Assembly: GCF_900115685.1 (NCBI RefSeq)
Contig: NZ_FOXJ01000004.1
Span: 127,256-191,255, forward strand
Direction of reading: 5' to 3'
From: Variovorax sp. 770b2
GTDB lineage: Bacteria > Pseudomonadota > Gammaproteobacteria > Burkholderiales > Burkholderiaceae_C
DNA length: 64,000 bases
In this document: one piece after another, positions 25,592 through 34,057 of the stretch
Layout of the letters: the number at the start of each line of letters is the position of its first letter
Position numbering within the stretch: position 1 is the stretch's first letter
The notes under the pieces: model-generated
What the model was told of the DNA's origin: nothing
The model's database searches: none
The model's input: only the letters and a program-made list of their open reading frames with translations
Made by a program: the position numbers and the translations under genes

Positions 25592-27307
25592 ATGAAAAAA
25601 ACGATGACCACACGGCGGCTCACGGCGGGCGCCGCGCTCGGTGCCTGCGCCCTGGCGCTTGCCAGTTGCGGCGGTGGAGGCGGAGGCGGCGGGGCCGATC
25701 CGGCCACGCTCGCGGCCCTGGCAGCGGCTGCGGCGGCTGCTGCCGGCGGGACGCCACCGGCAACGAATCCACCGTCACCGCCACCGCCACCCGCACCGCC
25801 GCCGGCGACGAATCCACCGCCACCTCCACCTCCACCCGCACCCGCACCCGCACCGCCGCCGGTCCAGGCCAAGTGCGCGATGGACACCACCGTGACGGCG
25901 TCCTACGAGGAGCAGCGCCTGCCCAACAAGCTCTCCGGCAGCGATGCCCTGAGCTTCTCGCAGCAGCTCCTGCAGGCCAGCGGGTTCGACAAGTTCGGTC
26001 CCGATTTCGCCGCGAAGCTGTGCAACAACGGCATGGCCGGCGCATCGAGCTACGACGAGGCGGTGACGCTGCTCAGGAGCGAGGGCGTGAAGCTCTGGCA
26101 GGCCGCACTGGACCGCGTCCAGGGGCGTGTCGTGCAGGGCACCTTGTCCAGGAGCGACGACCGCATGCTGTATTGGGCGCGCCTCACCATGACGTTGGCG
26201 CTGCGCCAGTGGAAGCCCGACTTCCCCCTCTCGGACGACCAGCGCGCCGCACTGCAGAACGAGTTCGAACGTGCCTCCCGCGGCCAGTACGCCATCGATT
26301 TCCCCGAGGGGCCGCAGTACAAGCGCATTCTTGTGAGTGGCTTCGATCCGTTCACGCTGGGCGCCGCAGGCAGGGACGGACAGCTGGGGATGCTCAAGGG
26401 CAATCCTTCGGGGGCGACCATCCTGTCACTGGACGGCAATACCGTGGCGCTGGCCGACGGCACCACGGCGGTGATCCGCACCTTCATCCTGCCCGTCAAC
26501 TACGGGCCCTTCATCGCCGGTATGCAGGAAGACACGCTGGGGCCCTGGTTCAAGCCCGGCAGCAAGCGCGTCGATGCGTCCGTCACCATGAGCCAAGGCC
26601 GTTCCAGTTTCGACCTGGAGCACTACAACGGGCGCTATCACTTCGCGAACTTCGAGGGCAACGACAACCTGAATCCGCCCTGCGATGGCGGATTTTTCCC
26701 TGCGACGCTCGAGTGCGACATCAATCCGCCGCAACGATGGTTGGGGTATGCGGCCACGCCATGGAAAAGGGATACGCCGCCGCAATTCGTTGCCGCAAGC
26801 CTGCCGTTCCAGAAGCTGATCGATGCCAACACCGCAGCGGGCCTGGATGGGGGCGGATGGGCTGTGGCCAGGAATGACGACTACGACGTCACCCCGTGCA
26901 CCCAAGCTGCTGCAGACGCGACCAGGGCCAAGGCGGATTACGATGCCGCAAGAGCGGCCTGGTTTGCCGCTCCGTCCGGTTCTGCAGAAGAAGCGGATGC
27001 ACAGAAAAAGATCGATGCGGCGGCGGCATTGCTGGCCGCGAACCCGCTGAATCCGCAAGAAACGAATTGCGCGTTGAATGGAGGTGGGGGCAACTACCTG
27101 TCCAATGCCAGCGCCTACCGCAACACCTTGATGCGCGACATTTTCGGGCTCACCATTCCGGCAGGCCACATTCACACGCCGACCATGCAGACGCCAAGCG
27201 GAGTCACCAGTGCGGGCTTCGAGGCCAATCGCGAAAGAATCGTCGCGCAGTCCCGCAATCTGATCTTTGCGCTCGCGAAGAGCCTGGCGACGTCGCCCGC
27301 ACCTTGA
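25592..27307 (+). CDS. Lipoprotein with a diverged pyroglutamyl-peptidase-like (C15) domain
   Basis: Protein of 571 residues. A lipoprotein signal ends in LASC, followed by poly-Gly, an Ala run and a Pro-rich linker made of two 15-residue repeats. A helical region follows (about residues 95-240), then a C15-like domain: ILVSGFDPF and GNPSG match the start of Pcp, E343 sits where the catalytic Glu is expected, the nucleophile position reads GNYLS504NA (Ser for Cys), and H528 lies in GHIHTP. The Ser-His spacing of 24 equals the Cys-His spacing of known C15 enzymes. About 100 extra residues separate Glu and Ser. Activity is unproved. Confidence 0.7.
   Translation: MKKTMTTRRLTAGAALGACALALASCGGGGGGGGADPATLAALAAAAAAAAGGTPPATNPPSPPPPPAPPPATNPPPPPPPPAPAPAPPPVQAKCAMDTTVTASYEEQRLPNKLSGSDALSFSQQLLQASGFDKFGPDFAAKLCNNGMAGASSYDEAVTLLRSEGVKLWQAALDRVQGRVVQGTLSRSDDRMLYWARLTMTLALRQWKPDFPLSDDQRAALQNEFERASRGQYAIDFPEGPQYKRILVSGFDPFTLGAAGRDGQLGMLKGNPSGATILSLDGNTVALADGTTAVIRTFILPVNYGPFIAGMQEDTLGPWFKPGSKRVDASVTMSQGRSSFDLEHYNGRYHFANFEGNDNLNPPCDGGFFPATLECDINPPQRWLGYAATPWKRDTPPQFVAASLPFQKLIDANTAAGLDGGGWAVARNDDYDVTPCTQAAADATRAKADYDAARAAWFAAPSGSAEEADAQKKIDAAAALLAANPLNPQETNCALNGGGGNYLSNASAYRNTLMRDIFGLTIPAGHIHTPTMQTPSGVTSAGFEANRERIVAQSRNLIFALAKSLATSPAP
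25757..25860 (+). repeat. Two tandem 45-bp units encoding a proline linker
   Basis: Units start at 25757 and 25802 (CCGGCAACG and CCGGCGACG AATCCACCG), each encoding PATNPP followed by Pro/Ala. The second extends into a short CCACCT/CACCCG array. Such repeats can change in length by slippage. Confidence 0.7.
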
Positions 27308-27324
27308 TTTCCAGGAGGAAGACC

Positions 27325-27582
27325 ATGAAATTCGCAGCCCTCGTATTCATTCTCGGTGGGGTCGCCGCCTGCAGCACCGCGCTGGCCCAACCGGTTGGCG
27401 GGTTCTATCTGTTCAAGCACAAGGAGAGCGGCAAGGTCGTGTGTTACCAGCAGGTCATCAACGCCGACTGGGAGCGGCTGTCCGGCCCGTTCCAGGACAG
27501 CGACTGCAAGATCGAAGAGAAGCCGAAGACACGGCGCAGCGACCTCCCCGCAAGCCCGCTCGACCTGGCGCCCAAGAAATAG
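27325..27582 (+). CDS. Small secreted protein of unknown function
   Basis: Protein of 85 residues, 17 bases after the PCP-like lipoprotein gene with a perfect AGGAGG ribosome site. The N-terminus is a signal peptide; either signal peptidase I after ALA or a lipobox (VAAC) could apply. The mature part (VGGFYLFKHKESGKVVCYQ ... DSDCK) has two Cys that could form a disulfide, and a charged tail. I recognise no family. Its spacing suggests co-transcription with the lipoprotein gene. Confidence 0.7.
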   Translation: MKFAALVFILGGVAACSTALAQPVGGFYLFKHKESGKVVCYQQVINADWERLSGPFQDSDCKIEEKPKTRRSDLPASPLDLAPKK

Positions 27583-27623
27583 CGGCACTCGCCGGGAAGG
27601 TTTTCTGCGGTAACTTCGGGTGC

Positions 27624-28325
27624 ATGACCCAACCGAAGTCACCCAGATCCTCCCCGCCGTTGCGCGTCCTGCTCACCGGCTTCGATCCGTTCGACCGCGA
27701 AGCCATCAACCCGTCATGGGAGGCTGTGCGCGCACTCGACGGCGCGAAGATCGGCCGCGCCACGGTGCACGCCCGCCAGATGCCCTGCGTCTTCGGCGAC
27801 GCCATCGAGGCGCTGGTCAACGCGATGGACGAACTGAAGCCCCAGCTGGTGCTCTGCGTCGGCCAGGCCGGCGGACGCTCGGAGATCACGCCCGAGCGCA
27901 TCGCGATCAACATCGACGACGGGCGCATCGCCGACAACGCGGGTCACCAACCGATCGACCTGCCGGTGGTGGCGGATGCACCGGCCGCGTATTTCTCGAC
28001 GCTGCCGATCAAGGCTATCGCGCGCGACCTGCGCGCGGCCGGCATTCCGGCTTCGGTGTCGAACAGCGCGGGCACCTTCGTGTGCAACCACATCTTCTAC
28101 GGGCTGATGCACCGCATCGCGACGCACCCCATTGCGGGGTCATCGGACTTGCCGGACCTGCGCGGTGGCTTCATCCACATTCCGTACCTGCCCGAGCAGG
28201 CGGCACGTTTTCCGGGTGCGCCGAGCATGTCGCTGGCCACGATGACCGAGGCGCTGCGCATCGCGGTCGCCACCGCGCTCGCGGTGAAGCAGGACGTGGC
28301 CGAGACCGGCGGCCAGCTGCATTGA
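27624..28325 (+). CDS. pcp: Pyrrolidone-carboxylate peptidase (pyroglutamyl peptidase I)
   Basis: Cytoplasmic cysteine peptidase (233 residues, family C15) that removes N-terminal pyroglutamate. It has VLLTGFDPFDREAINPSW, the catalytic Glu91 in ITPERIAIN, Cys154 in SAGTFVCNH and His185 in GFIHIPYLP. Slightly longer than usual because of seven or so extra residues between Cys and His. It lies 41 bases after the small secreted protein and near pxpBCA, whose product would use the released 5-oxoproline. Confidence 0.95.
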   Translation: MTQPKSPRSSPPLRVLLTGFDPFDREAINPSWEAVRALDGAKIGRATVHARQMPCVFGDAIEALVNAMDELKPQLVLCVGQAGGRSEITPERIAINIDDGRIADNAGHQPIDLPVVADAPAAYFSTLPIKAIARDLRAAGIPASVSNSAGTFVCNHIFYGLMHRIATHPIAGSSDLPDLRGGFIHIPYLPEQAARFPGAPSMSLATMTEALRIAVATALAVKQDVAETGGQLH

Positions 28326-28339
28326 TGCACTGAGCCTTT

Positions 28340-29050
28340 TCAGGCCGGCGGAAACGTCTTCGCGAGCCACGCATTCAGCGCCGCGTTGACGAACTCGGGC
28401 TTCTCCATCGTCAGCATGTGGCCGCACTGCGGCACCCACACCACCTCGGCCTGCGGCAGCAGCGCGGCCATCTCGCGGGTGTGCTCGGGCGGCGCGAGCT
28501 TGTCGTCGTCGCCGCACATCAGCAGCACCGGCGCCTGCAGCGAGGCCAGGTGGGTGCGCGCATCGGGGCGTCGCATCACGGCGCGGTTCTGAGCGATGAG
28601 CTGGGCCGTGCCGGCATCGAGCACGATGTCCAGGTAACGCTGCACCAGCACGGGGTCGCCGGCTTGCGTGGGATGAAAGGCGAAGTAGACATTCGCTTCG
28701 ATCACGTCGCGCGCTTCGCCGCGTTCGAAGAGTTCGATGGCCGCCTCGCGCATCGTGAACATGTCGGGCGGCTCGGGCCGCGCGCTGGTGCCCAGCAGGG
28801 CGAGCCCGGCGATGCGTTCGGGCGCCTGGCGGGCCGCCTCCATCGCGACCATGCCGCCCATGGACGCGCCGCAGAGCATCAGCGGCCCCGCGTGCTCGCG
28901 CAGCACGGCCGCGGCCATGGCTTCGATCGTGTCGTTGCGCGTCTGGACGTCGCTCACGCGGGCGTCGAAGGCGGGGGGAAGGGCAGGCCGCTGGGCCTCC
29001 CAGAGGCGCTCGTCGCAGGCGAGGCCGGGCAGCAGGACAAGGTGGGGCAT
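28340..29050 (-). CDS. Alpha/beta-fold hydrolase
   Basis: Protein of 236 residues starting MPHLVLLPGLACDERLW. The nucleophile elbow is GASMGG (LMLCGASMGGMVAME), the acid is in LLMCGDDDKLAPPEHTREM, and the His is in VPQCGHMLTMEKP, so the Ser-Asp-His triad is complete. It resembles the carboxylesterase/3-oxoadipate enol-lactonase-type group. Substrate unknown. It converges on pcp with 14 bases between. Confidence 0.88.
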   Translation of the reverse strand: MPHLVLLPGLACDERLWEAQRPALPPAFDARVSDVQTRNDTIEAMAAAVLREHAGPLMLCGASMGGMVAMEAARQAPERIAGLALLGTSARPEPPDMFTMREAAIELFERGEARDVIEANVYFAFHPTQAGDPVLVQRYLDIVLDAGTAQLIAQNRAVMRRPDARTHLASLQAPVLLMCGDDDKLAPPEHTREMAALLPQAEVVWVPQCGHMLTMEKPEFVNAALNAWLAKTFPPA

Positions 29051-29194
29051 GAGGCGATTTTGCGCGATCGCGGCAAGCCCGCGAACGGCATAGGCTTGAT
29101 GGCCGGCACCCGCGCCGGGCGCGCACCGGCATACTCGCGGTCGCTGCGCGCGCACGGTGCGCGCGCGTTTTGGCGCCCCTGTCGAGGACAACAA

Positions 29195-29848
29195 ATGAAC
29201 CTGGTTCAACGTGTGCAGGACATCCTGCTCAAGCCCAAGACCACCTGGCCCGTGATCGACGCGGAGTCGGCCGATGCCGCTTCGCTCTACAAGAACTACG
29301 TGATGATCCTGGCGCTCATCCCGGCGGTGGCGAGCTTCATCGGCCTCTCGGTGGTCGGCCTCGGCGTCTTCGGCGTCAACTTCCGCGTGCCGGTCGTCGC
29401 GGGGCTGGCCAACATGGTCGTGGGCTATGTGCTGTCGCTGGTCATGGTGTTCGTGCTCGCTCTCATCATCGATGCGATGGCGCCGACCTTCGAGGGCACC
29501 AAGAGCCAGATCAGCGCGCTCAAGCTCTCGGCCTATTCGAGCACCGCGGCCTTCGTCGGCGGCATCTTCAGCCTGCTGCCCTCGCTGTCGGTGCTGGGCG
29601 CGGTGGCCGCGCTCTATGGCATCTACCTGCTCTACCTGGGCCTGCCGGTGCTGATGAAGTGCCCGGTCGACAAGGCCATCGCGTACACCGCGGTGGTGGT
29701 GGTCTGCGCCATCGTCGGCGGCTTCGTCATCGCCTGGGTGCTGGCGCTGCTCACGCCGTCGCCCGCGCGCGTCGGCATGGGCACAGGCATGGGCTTCGCA
29801 AGCGAAGCGGTGGCAGTTGTGCAACAGCTGGCTGCCGCAAAAACCTGA
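29195..29848 (+). CDS. Yip1 family membrane protein
   Basis: Protein of 217 residues. The N-terminus MNLVQRVQDILLKPKTTWPVIDAE is the usual bacterial Yip1 (YIP1/DUF1282) motif; about five hydrophobic helices follow. Bacterial members have no defined role. The upstream gap holds an alternating GC palindrome (29146-29166). It precedes a histidine phosphatase gene by 31 bases. Confidence 0.88.
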   Translation: MNLVQRVQDILLKPKTTWPVIDAESADAASLYKNYVMILALIPAVASFIGLSVVGLGVFGVNFRVPVVAGLANMVVGYVLSLVMVFVLALIIDAMAPTFEGTKSQISALKLSAYSSTAAFVGGIFSLLPSLSVLGAVAALYGIYLLYLGLPVLMKCPVDKAIAYTAVVVVCAIVGGFVIAWVLALLTPSPARVGMGTGMGFASEAVAVVQQLAAAKT

Positions 29849-29879
29849 GCGTCACGCGCACGGTGGAAAATGGGCGGCA

Positions 29880-30575
29880 ATGCCAACGCCCAAACCCGAC
29901 ACCACCACCGACATCATCCTGATCCGTCACGGCGAAACCGCCTGGAACCGCGAGCTGCGCTTCCAGGGGCATGCGGATGTGCCGCTCAACGACATCGGCC
30001 ACGAGCAGGCGCGCCGCATCGGCCTGCGCCTGGCGGGCGAAACGGCACAACACCTCCTCAGCAGCGACCTCATGCGCGCGCAGCAAACGGCCGCTCCGGC
30101 GGCGCTGCAGCTGTCGCTGCCGGTGGTCACCTCGGCGGCGTTGCGGGAGCAGTACTTCGGCATCGTCGAGGGCATGCGCTCCGACGAGATCCAGAGCCTG
30201 CATCCGCGCGCATGGGAAGAGTGGCTGGAGTTCCGCGAAGACCACGCGATGCCCGAGGGCGAGACGGCGCGTGAATTCCACGCGCGCATCGTCGCGGCGC
30301 TGGGCACCATCGCCACCGCCCACAAGGGACAGCACCTGATCGTCGTCACCCATGGCGGCGTGCTCGACATGGTGTGGCGCACCGCCAAGGGCCTGAGCCT
30401 GAGCGGCCCGCGCCAGAGCGACATTCCCAACGCGGGCTTCAATCGCATCCGCATCGCCGACCCGGCTGCACCTGAAGCGATCGAGATCGTCGACTGGGCC
30501 GACACGCGTCACATGGCCGACCTGCCGCCGCAGCCGACCTACGACCAGACGCGGCACCTGAAGAGCAAAGGCTGA
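29880..30575 (+). CDS. Histidine phosphatase family protein (phosphoglycerate-mutase-like)
   Basis: Protein of 231 residues with the catalytic LIRHGETAWN motif near residue 15, Arg in SSDLMRAQQTA, Glu in LREQYFGIVEGM and the second His in VVTHGGVLDM. It belongs to the cofactor-independent-like phosphatase branch rather than true glycolytic mutase. Substrate unknown (candidates include small phosphorylated metabolites). Confidence 0.9.
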   Translation: MPTPKPDTTTDIILIRHGETAWNRELRFQGHADVPLNDIGHEQARRIGLRLAGETAQHLLSSDLMRAQQTAAPAALQLSLPVVTSAALREQYFGIVEGMRSDEIQSLHPRAWEEWLEFREDHAMPEGETAREFHARIVAALGTIATAHKGQHLIVVTHGGVLDMVWRTAKGLSLSGPRQSDIPNAGFNRIRIADPAAPEAIEIVDWADTRHMADLPPQPTYDQTRHLKSKG

Positions 30576-30587
30576 GGCCCCGCGCGC

Positions 30588-31964
30588 TCAGGCCCTTGCC
30601 GGAATGACGCCGGCGGCGAGCTGCCCGAGGCCGAGCCGCGCGTAGACGGCCCCCGCCTGCCGTCGCAGCCTCAGCGATTCAGGCTGGCCATTGAGTTGCT
30701 GCTGCAGGATGCCTTGCGCCGCGGCGAGCGTGGACTCGCTGCCCATGCGCACCAACGCATCCAGGTACACCTGTTCGAACAGATCGCGCTGCGCATGGCT
30801 GCCGCCGATCTCGATCATGCGCGGCAGCGCCACGCCCAGCCCTTCGATCGCGCCCGCGAAATCGCCGCGCGCATGGGCCGCGAGCCCGTGCGCGGCCGGC
30901 ACGCAGACGCGCTGCCATGCGGCGCGCGTCGAGGGCGGTGCACCGGGCGCAAAGGCCTCGATGTTGTGCAGCAGCGCATCGGCCTCGGGCCGTCCGGCAC
31001 GCGCGAGGCCATAGAGGTATTGCAGGTCGAGAAAGGGCAGCACGTGGTCCGCCTGCCGCTGCAGCAAATACCCCGCCACGTCGTTCCAGCGCGCACCCAC
31101 GTCGATGCCCGCGAGCTCCAGCCGTGCGAGCAGCGACACCGCGCCGATCTGGTCCTGCGAGTAGTCCTTGACCACGCCCCAGGCGTGCTCGTCGTACACC
31201 GCGAGCGCCTGGGCGTCGCGGCCCAGGTCGATCAGGAACAGCGCCACGTGCCACCAGTTGTGCGTGACCATGAAGGAGTTCAGGCCGATCCAGGTGTCGC
31301 TCACGCTCTCCATGAACGCGAGCCCCTCGGCGAGCCGGCCTTCGGTGAGCATCACGTGCGCGAGCGCGTGGTGCGCCCACGGCTCCTTCCGGCACATGGC
31401 GATGGCCAGGCGCGCGCTGGCCTCGGCCTCGCGCATCAGGTGGCATTGCTCGTAGCCGAAGGCGGCCATGCCGTGCAGGTAGGGCACGTCGGCCGCCGAA
31501 GGCAGCACCGCGAGCGCGAGCCGCAGCATGCCGGGGCAGTCGCCGGTGTTGAAGCAGTGGTACTGGCCCAGCTTGACCGATACCAGGTCGCGCGGAAATT
31601 CGCGCGCCTGCTCTGCGTGCAGCGCGATGGCGCGGGCGATGTCGCCGTCGGCCCACGCCTGGATGGCCGCGATGTAGCGCTGCTCGCGCGGCGTGGCGCG
31701 CGCGGCACCGGCCCGGGCCTTCGCGAGAAACGGCCGCGCATTCGCTACGGCGTCGCGCGATTCGGCGAACAGGTGCAGCGTCGCGCAGTACGCCTGCACG
31801 AGGGGGCTTGCATCGGTGTCGGCCAGTGCGATGAGGTTGGCGGCGCGCGACTCGGTCGAGATGAAACCCATGACGAAGTCGTCGACCAGCGCGAGGCTGG
31901 CGGCATCGTCCAGGGTGAGCGGATTGCCGAGGCTGTCGGCGGCGTGCGAGTTTCCGGAGGGCAT
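30588..31964 (-). CDS. TTC38-like tetratricopeptide repeat protein
   Basis: All-helical protein of 458 residues. It has TPR-like helices and the segments WAHHALAHVMLTEGRLAEG and NSFMVTHNWWHVALFLIDLG, which are characteristic of the TTC38 group. No signal peptide, so probably cytoplasmic. The function of this family is not established. It is convergent with the phosphatase gene. Confidence 0.85.
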   Translation of the reverse strand: MPSGNSHAADSLGNPLTLDDAASLALVDDFVMGFISTESRAANLIALADTDASPLVQAYCATLHLFAESRDAVANARPFLAKARAGAARATPREQRYIAAIQAWADGDIARAIALHAEQAREFPRDLVSVKLGQYHCFNTGDCPGMLRLALAVLPSAADVPYLHGMAAFGYEQCHLMREAEASARLAIAMCRKEPWAHHALAHVMLTEGRLAEGLAFMESVSDTWIGLNSFMVTHNWWHVALFLIDLGRDAQALAVYDEHAWGVVKDYSQDQIGAVSLLARLELAGIDVGARWNDVAGYLLQRQADHVLPFLDLQYLYGLARAGRPEADALLHNIEAFAPGAPPSTRAAWQRVCVPAAHGLAAHARGDFAGAIEGLGVALPRMIEIGGSHAQRDLFEQVYLDALVRMGSESTLAAAQGILQQQLNGQPESLRLRRQAGAVYARLGLGQLAAGVIPARA

Positions 31965-32004
31965 GGCGGCATGGTGCCATGCCCCCGGGACACCGGGAAG
32001 GGCT

Positions 32005-32403
32005 TCAGACCCCGGCTTGCTGGTGGCGGTACTCCTGGGTCTTTCCGCCGTAGCCGTAGGCCGCGCCGCGCGCGTCGATCACGTGGATGTACGACACCTC
32101 GTGCAGGTCCGGCCGGAGCTTCGCCATGGCCGCGTGCACCTCGCGCAGGTAGCGCGCCTTCTCGGCCTTGGTGTTGGTCTCGTCGGTGATGCTGATGTCC
32201 AGGTGAAAGGCCGATTTGCCCAGCGACGCCAGCGTCTGGCCCCCGATGAACCAGGTATCGGCGGCGATGTACTGCACCGTGATGGCGATCACCGGCAACT
32301 GCTTGCCGAGCACGCTCTGGGTGAGTTCGGCGACGGTGTCGACGGTCTTGCGGGTAAGGGTTGCGTCGGGTTCGCCGGAGAGGTGGACAACGATGTGGGG
32401 CAT
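32005..32403 (-). CDS. Tautomerase family protein (4-oxalocrotonate tautomerase-like)
   Basis: Protein of 132 residues beginning Met-Pro, so Pro1 would be the catalytic base after Met removal. Residues 1-60 match the 4-OT fold (VVHLSG, VDTVAELTQSVLGKQLPVIAITVQ) and the protein is twice the usual 4-OT length, as in the cis-CaaD/MSAD-like branch. Substrate unknown. It is divergent from a LysR gene, with two palindromes between. Confidence 0.85.
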   Translation of the reverse strand: MPHIVVHLSGEPDATLTRKTVDTVAELTQSVLGKQLPVIAITVQYIAADTWFIGGQTLASLGKSAFHLDISITDETNTKAEKARYLREVHAAMAKLRPDLHEVSYIHVIDARGAAYGYGGKTQEYRHQQAGV

Positions 32404-32447
32404 GGTGGACTCCTGTGGAATGAATGAACGATGGGGTGATTGTGGGA

Positions 32448-32492
32448 TTCCGATGGTCATCGGAAAAGCGGGAAGATATGATGGAATCCATC
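32448..32492. promoter_or_regulatory. Candidate LysR operator between tautomerase and lysR genes
   Basis: TTCCGATG-GT-CATCGGAA (32448-32465) and GATGGA-A-TCCATC (32480-32492) are perfect palindromes 32 bases apart centre to centre, that is about three helical turns. Both share GATGG/CCATC-like halves. This is the normal layout for a LysR-type autoregulated site. Confidence 0.6.
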
Positions 32493-32514
32493 GGTTAAAC
32501 GGACGGATGAAATC

Positions 32515-33387
32515 ATGCAGAGCTTCGACCTGGAACAACTTCGCACCCTGGCCGCGGTGATCGACGCGGGCAGCCTCACGGCCGCTGCGCCCCGCGTGTT
32601 CCTCTCCCAGTCGTCCGTCAGCGAGCAGATGCGCAAGCTCGAGGAGCGCGCGGGGCAGTCGCTGCTCACGCGCAGCAAGGCCGGCGTCGCGCCCACCGAG
32701 GCGGGCACGCGGCTGCTGGCGTATGCGCGGCGCATCCTCGCGCTCAGCGACGAGGCGTTTCGCGACCTGCACGGCGAAACGCTGCAGGGCGAGCTGCGGC
32801 TGGCCGTGACCGACTACTTCCGTCCCGGCGATCTCACGCAACTGCTGGGGCGCCTGGGCGAGAGCTATCCGCAGGTGCGCCTGAACGTGAGCATCCTGAA
32901 GAGCGACGCGTTGCGGGCCGCCTATGCGCACGGCGACTTCGACGTCGGCCTGGCGATGGACATCGCGGGCGCGTCGTCGTCATCCTCGGCGCAGGGCGCC
33001 AAGGCCTCGCTGATCCGGCGCGAATCGCTCGCGTGGCTGGGCGCCACCGGCCTGCGGGTGGCGCGGGGCGAACCGGTGCGGCTGCTGGCGCTGCCGGACA
33101 CCTGCTCGCTGCACCAGTTCACCGTGGCGCTGCTGCGGCGGCGGCGCGTGCCGTATGTGCTCGCGCACGTGGCATCGGGCGTGGCCGGGTTGCAGTCGGC
33201 ACTGGCCGCGGGGCTGGGGGTCGCGTGCCTGAACGAATCCGCGGTGTGCGAAGGCGTGGCCCGGCTGGCGGCGCCGCACGGCCTGCCGGCCCTGCCCAAG
33301 GTCGCGTTCCAGTTCCTGCCCGGACGCCGGGGCGAGACGGCGTTCGTGACCCGCGCCCGCGAGATGCTGGCCACGCACCTGGTGTGA
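32515..33387 (+). CDS. LysR-family transcriptional regulator
   Basis: Regulator of 290 residues with a winged helix (LRTLAAVIDAGSLTAAAPRVFLSQSSVSEQMRKLEE) and an effector domain starting LQGELRLAVTDYFRPGDL. It is divergent from the tautomerase gene 111 bases away and probably controls it. The effector is unknown. Confidence 0.9.
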   Translation: MQSFDLEQLRTLAAVIDAGSLTAAAPRVFLSQSSVSEQMRKLEERAGQSLLTRSKAGVAPTEAGTRLLAYARRILALSDEAFRDLHGETLQGELRLAVTDYFRPGDLTQLLGRLGESYPQVRLNVSILKSDALRAAYAHGDFDVGLAMDIAGASSSSSAQGAKASLIRRESLAWLGATGLRVARGEPVRLLALPDTCSLHQFTVALLRRRRVPYVLAHVASGVAGLQSALAAGLGVACLNESAVCEGVARLAAPHGLPALPKVAFQFLPGRRGETAFVTRAREMLATHLV

Positions 33388-33425
33388 GGCCGCCGGGGTG
33401 GCGCGGGATTTGCGTCGCTCCCGCC

Positions 33426-34052
33426 ATGGACGCGCCACAACCCACCAACCTGCCGGATCTGCTGCGCCATTCCCGTTTCGATGACGCGCAGGCGATCTTT
33501 TCGGGCACCTTGTTCGTCGCCATCGCGATGATGCTGTTCGGCCAGGCGGGCCTGCTCACGGGCGGCACGGCGGGCGTCGCGTTCATCCTGCACTACGCGA
33601 CCGGCGTGAGCTTCGGCAAGCTGTTCTTCCTGGTGAACCTGCCGTTCTACTGGTTCGCCTGGCGCCACATGGGGCGGGCCTTCACGCTCAAGACCTTCTC
33701 GGCGATCGCACTGCTCTCGGTGATGACCGACTGGGCGCCGCGCTACCTGTCGATCGGTTCACTGCATCCGGCTTTTGCCGCGGTGCTCGGCGGCCTGCTG
33801 CTGGGCACGGGGTGCCTGTTCCTCGCACGCCACCGGGCGAGCCTCGGCGGCGCGACGGTGCTGACGCTGTACCTGCAGGAAAAGCGCGGCTGGCCGGCCG
33901 GCAAGGTGCAGATCGGCATCGACTGCACGGTGGTGCTGCTCGCGCTGTTCGTGATTCCGCCGCAGCGCGTGGGGTGGTCGGTGCTCGCCGCCGTGGTGAT
34001 GGGGCTCTTCCTGTGGATCAACCACAAGCCGGGGCGCTACGCGGCGACTTGA
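33426..34052 (+). CDS. YitT family membrane protein
   Basis: Protein of 208 residues with about five helices, showing the YitT pattern: LFGQAGLLTGGTAGVAFILHYATG, then FFLVNLPFYWFAWRHMG and LARHRASLGGATVLTLYLQEK. Members are inner-membrane proteins of unclear transport role. It stands alone, followed by the palindromic intergenic element. Confidence 0.88.
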   Translation: MDAPQPTNLPDLLRHSRFDDAQAIFSGTLFVAIAMMLFGQAGLLTGGTAGVAFILHYATGVSFGKLFFLVNLPFYWFAWRHMGRAFTLKTFSAIALLSVMTDWAPRYLSIGSLHPAFAAVLGGLLLGTGCLFLARHRASLGGATVLTLYLQEKRGWPAGKVQIGIDCTVVLLALFVIPPQRVGWSVLAAVVMGLFLWINHKPGRYAAT

Positions 34053-34057
34053 GTTCG

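Noticed and set aside
30696..32189. Large + strand ORF opposite the TPR gene
   Set aside because: Antisense shadow without motifs; the minus-strand protein has clear TTC38-type signatures.
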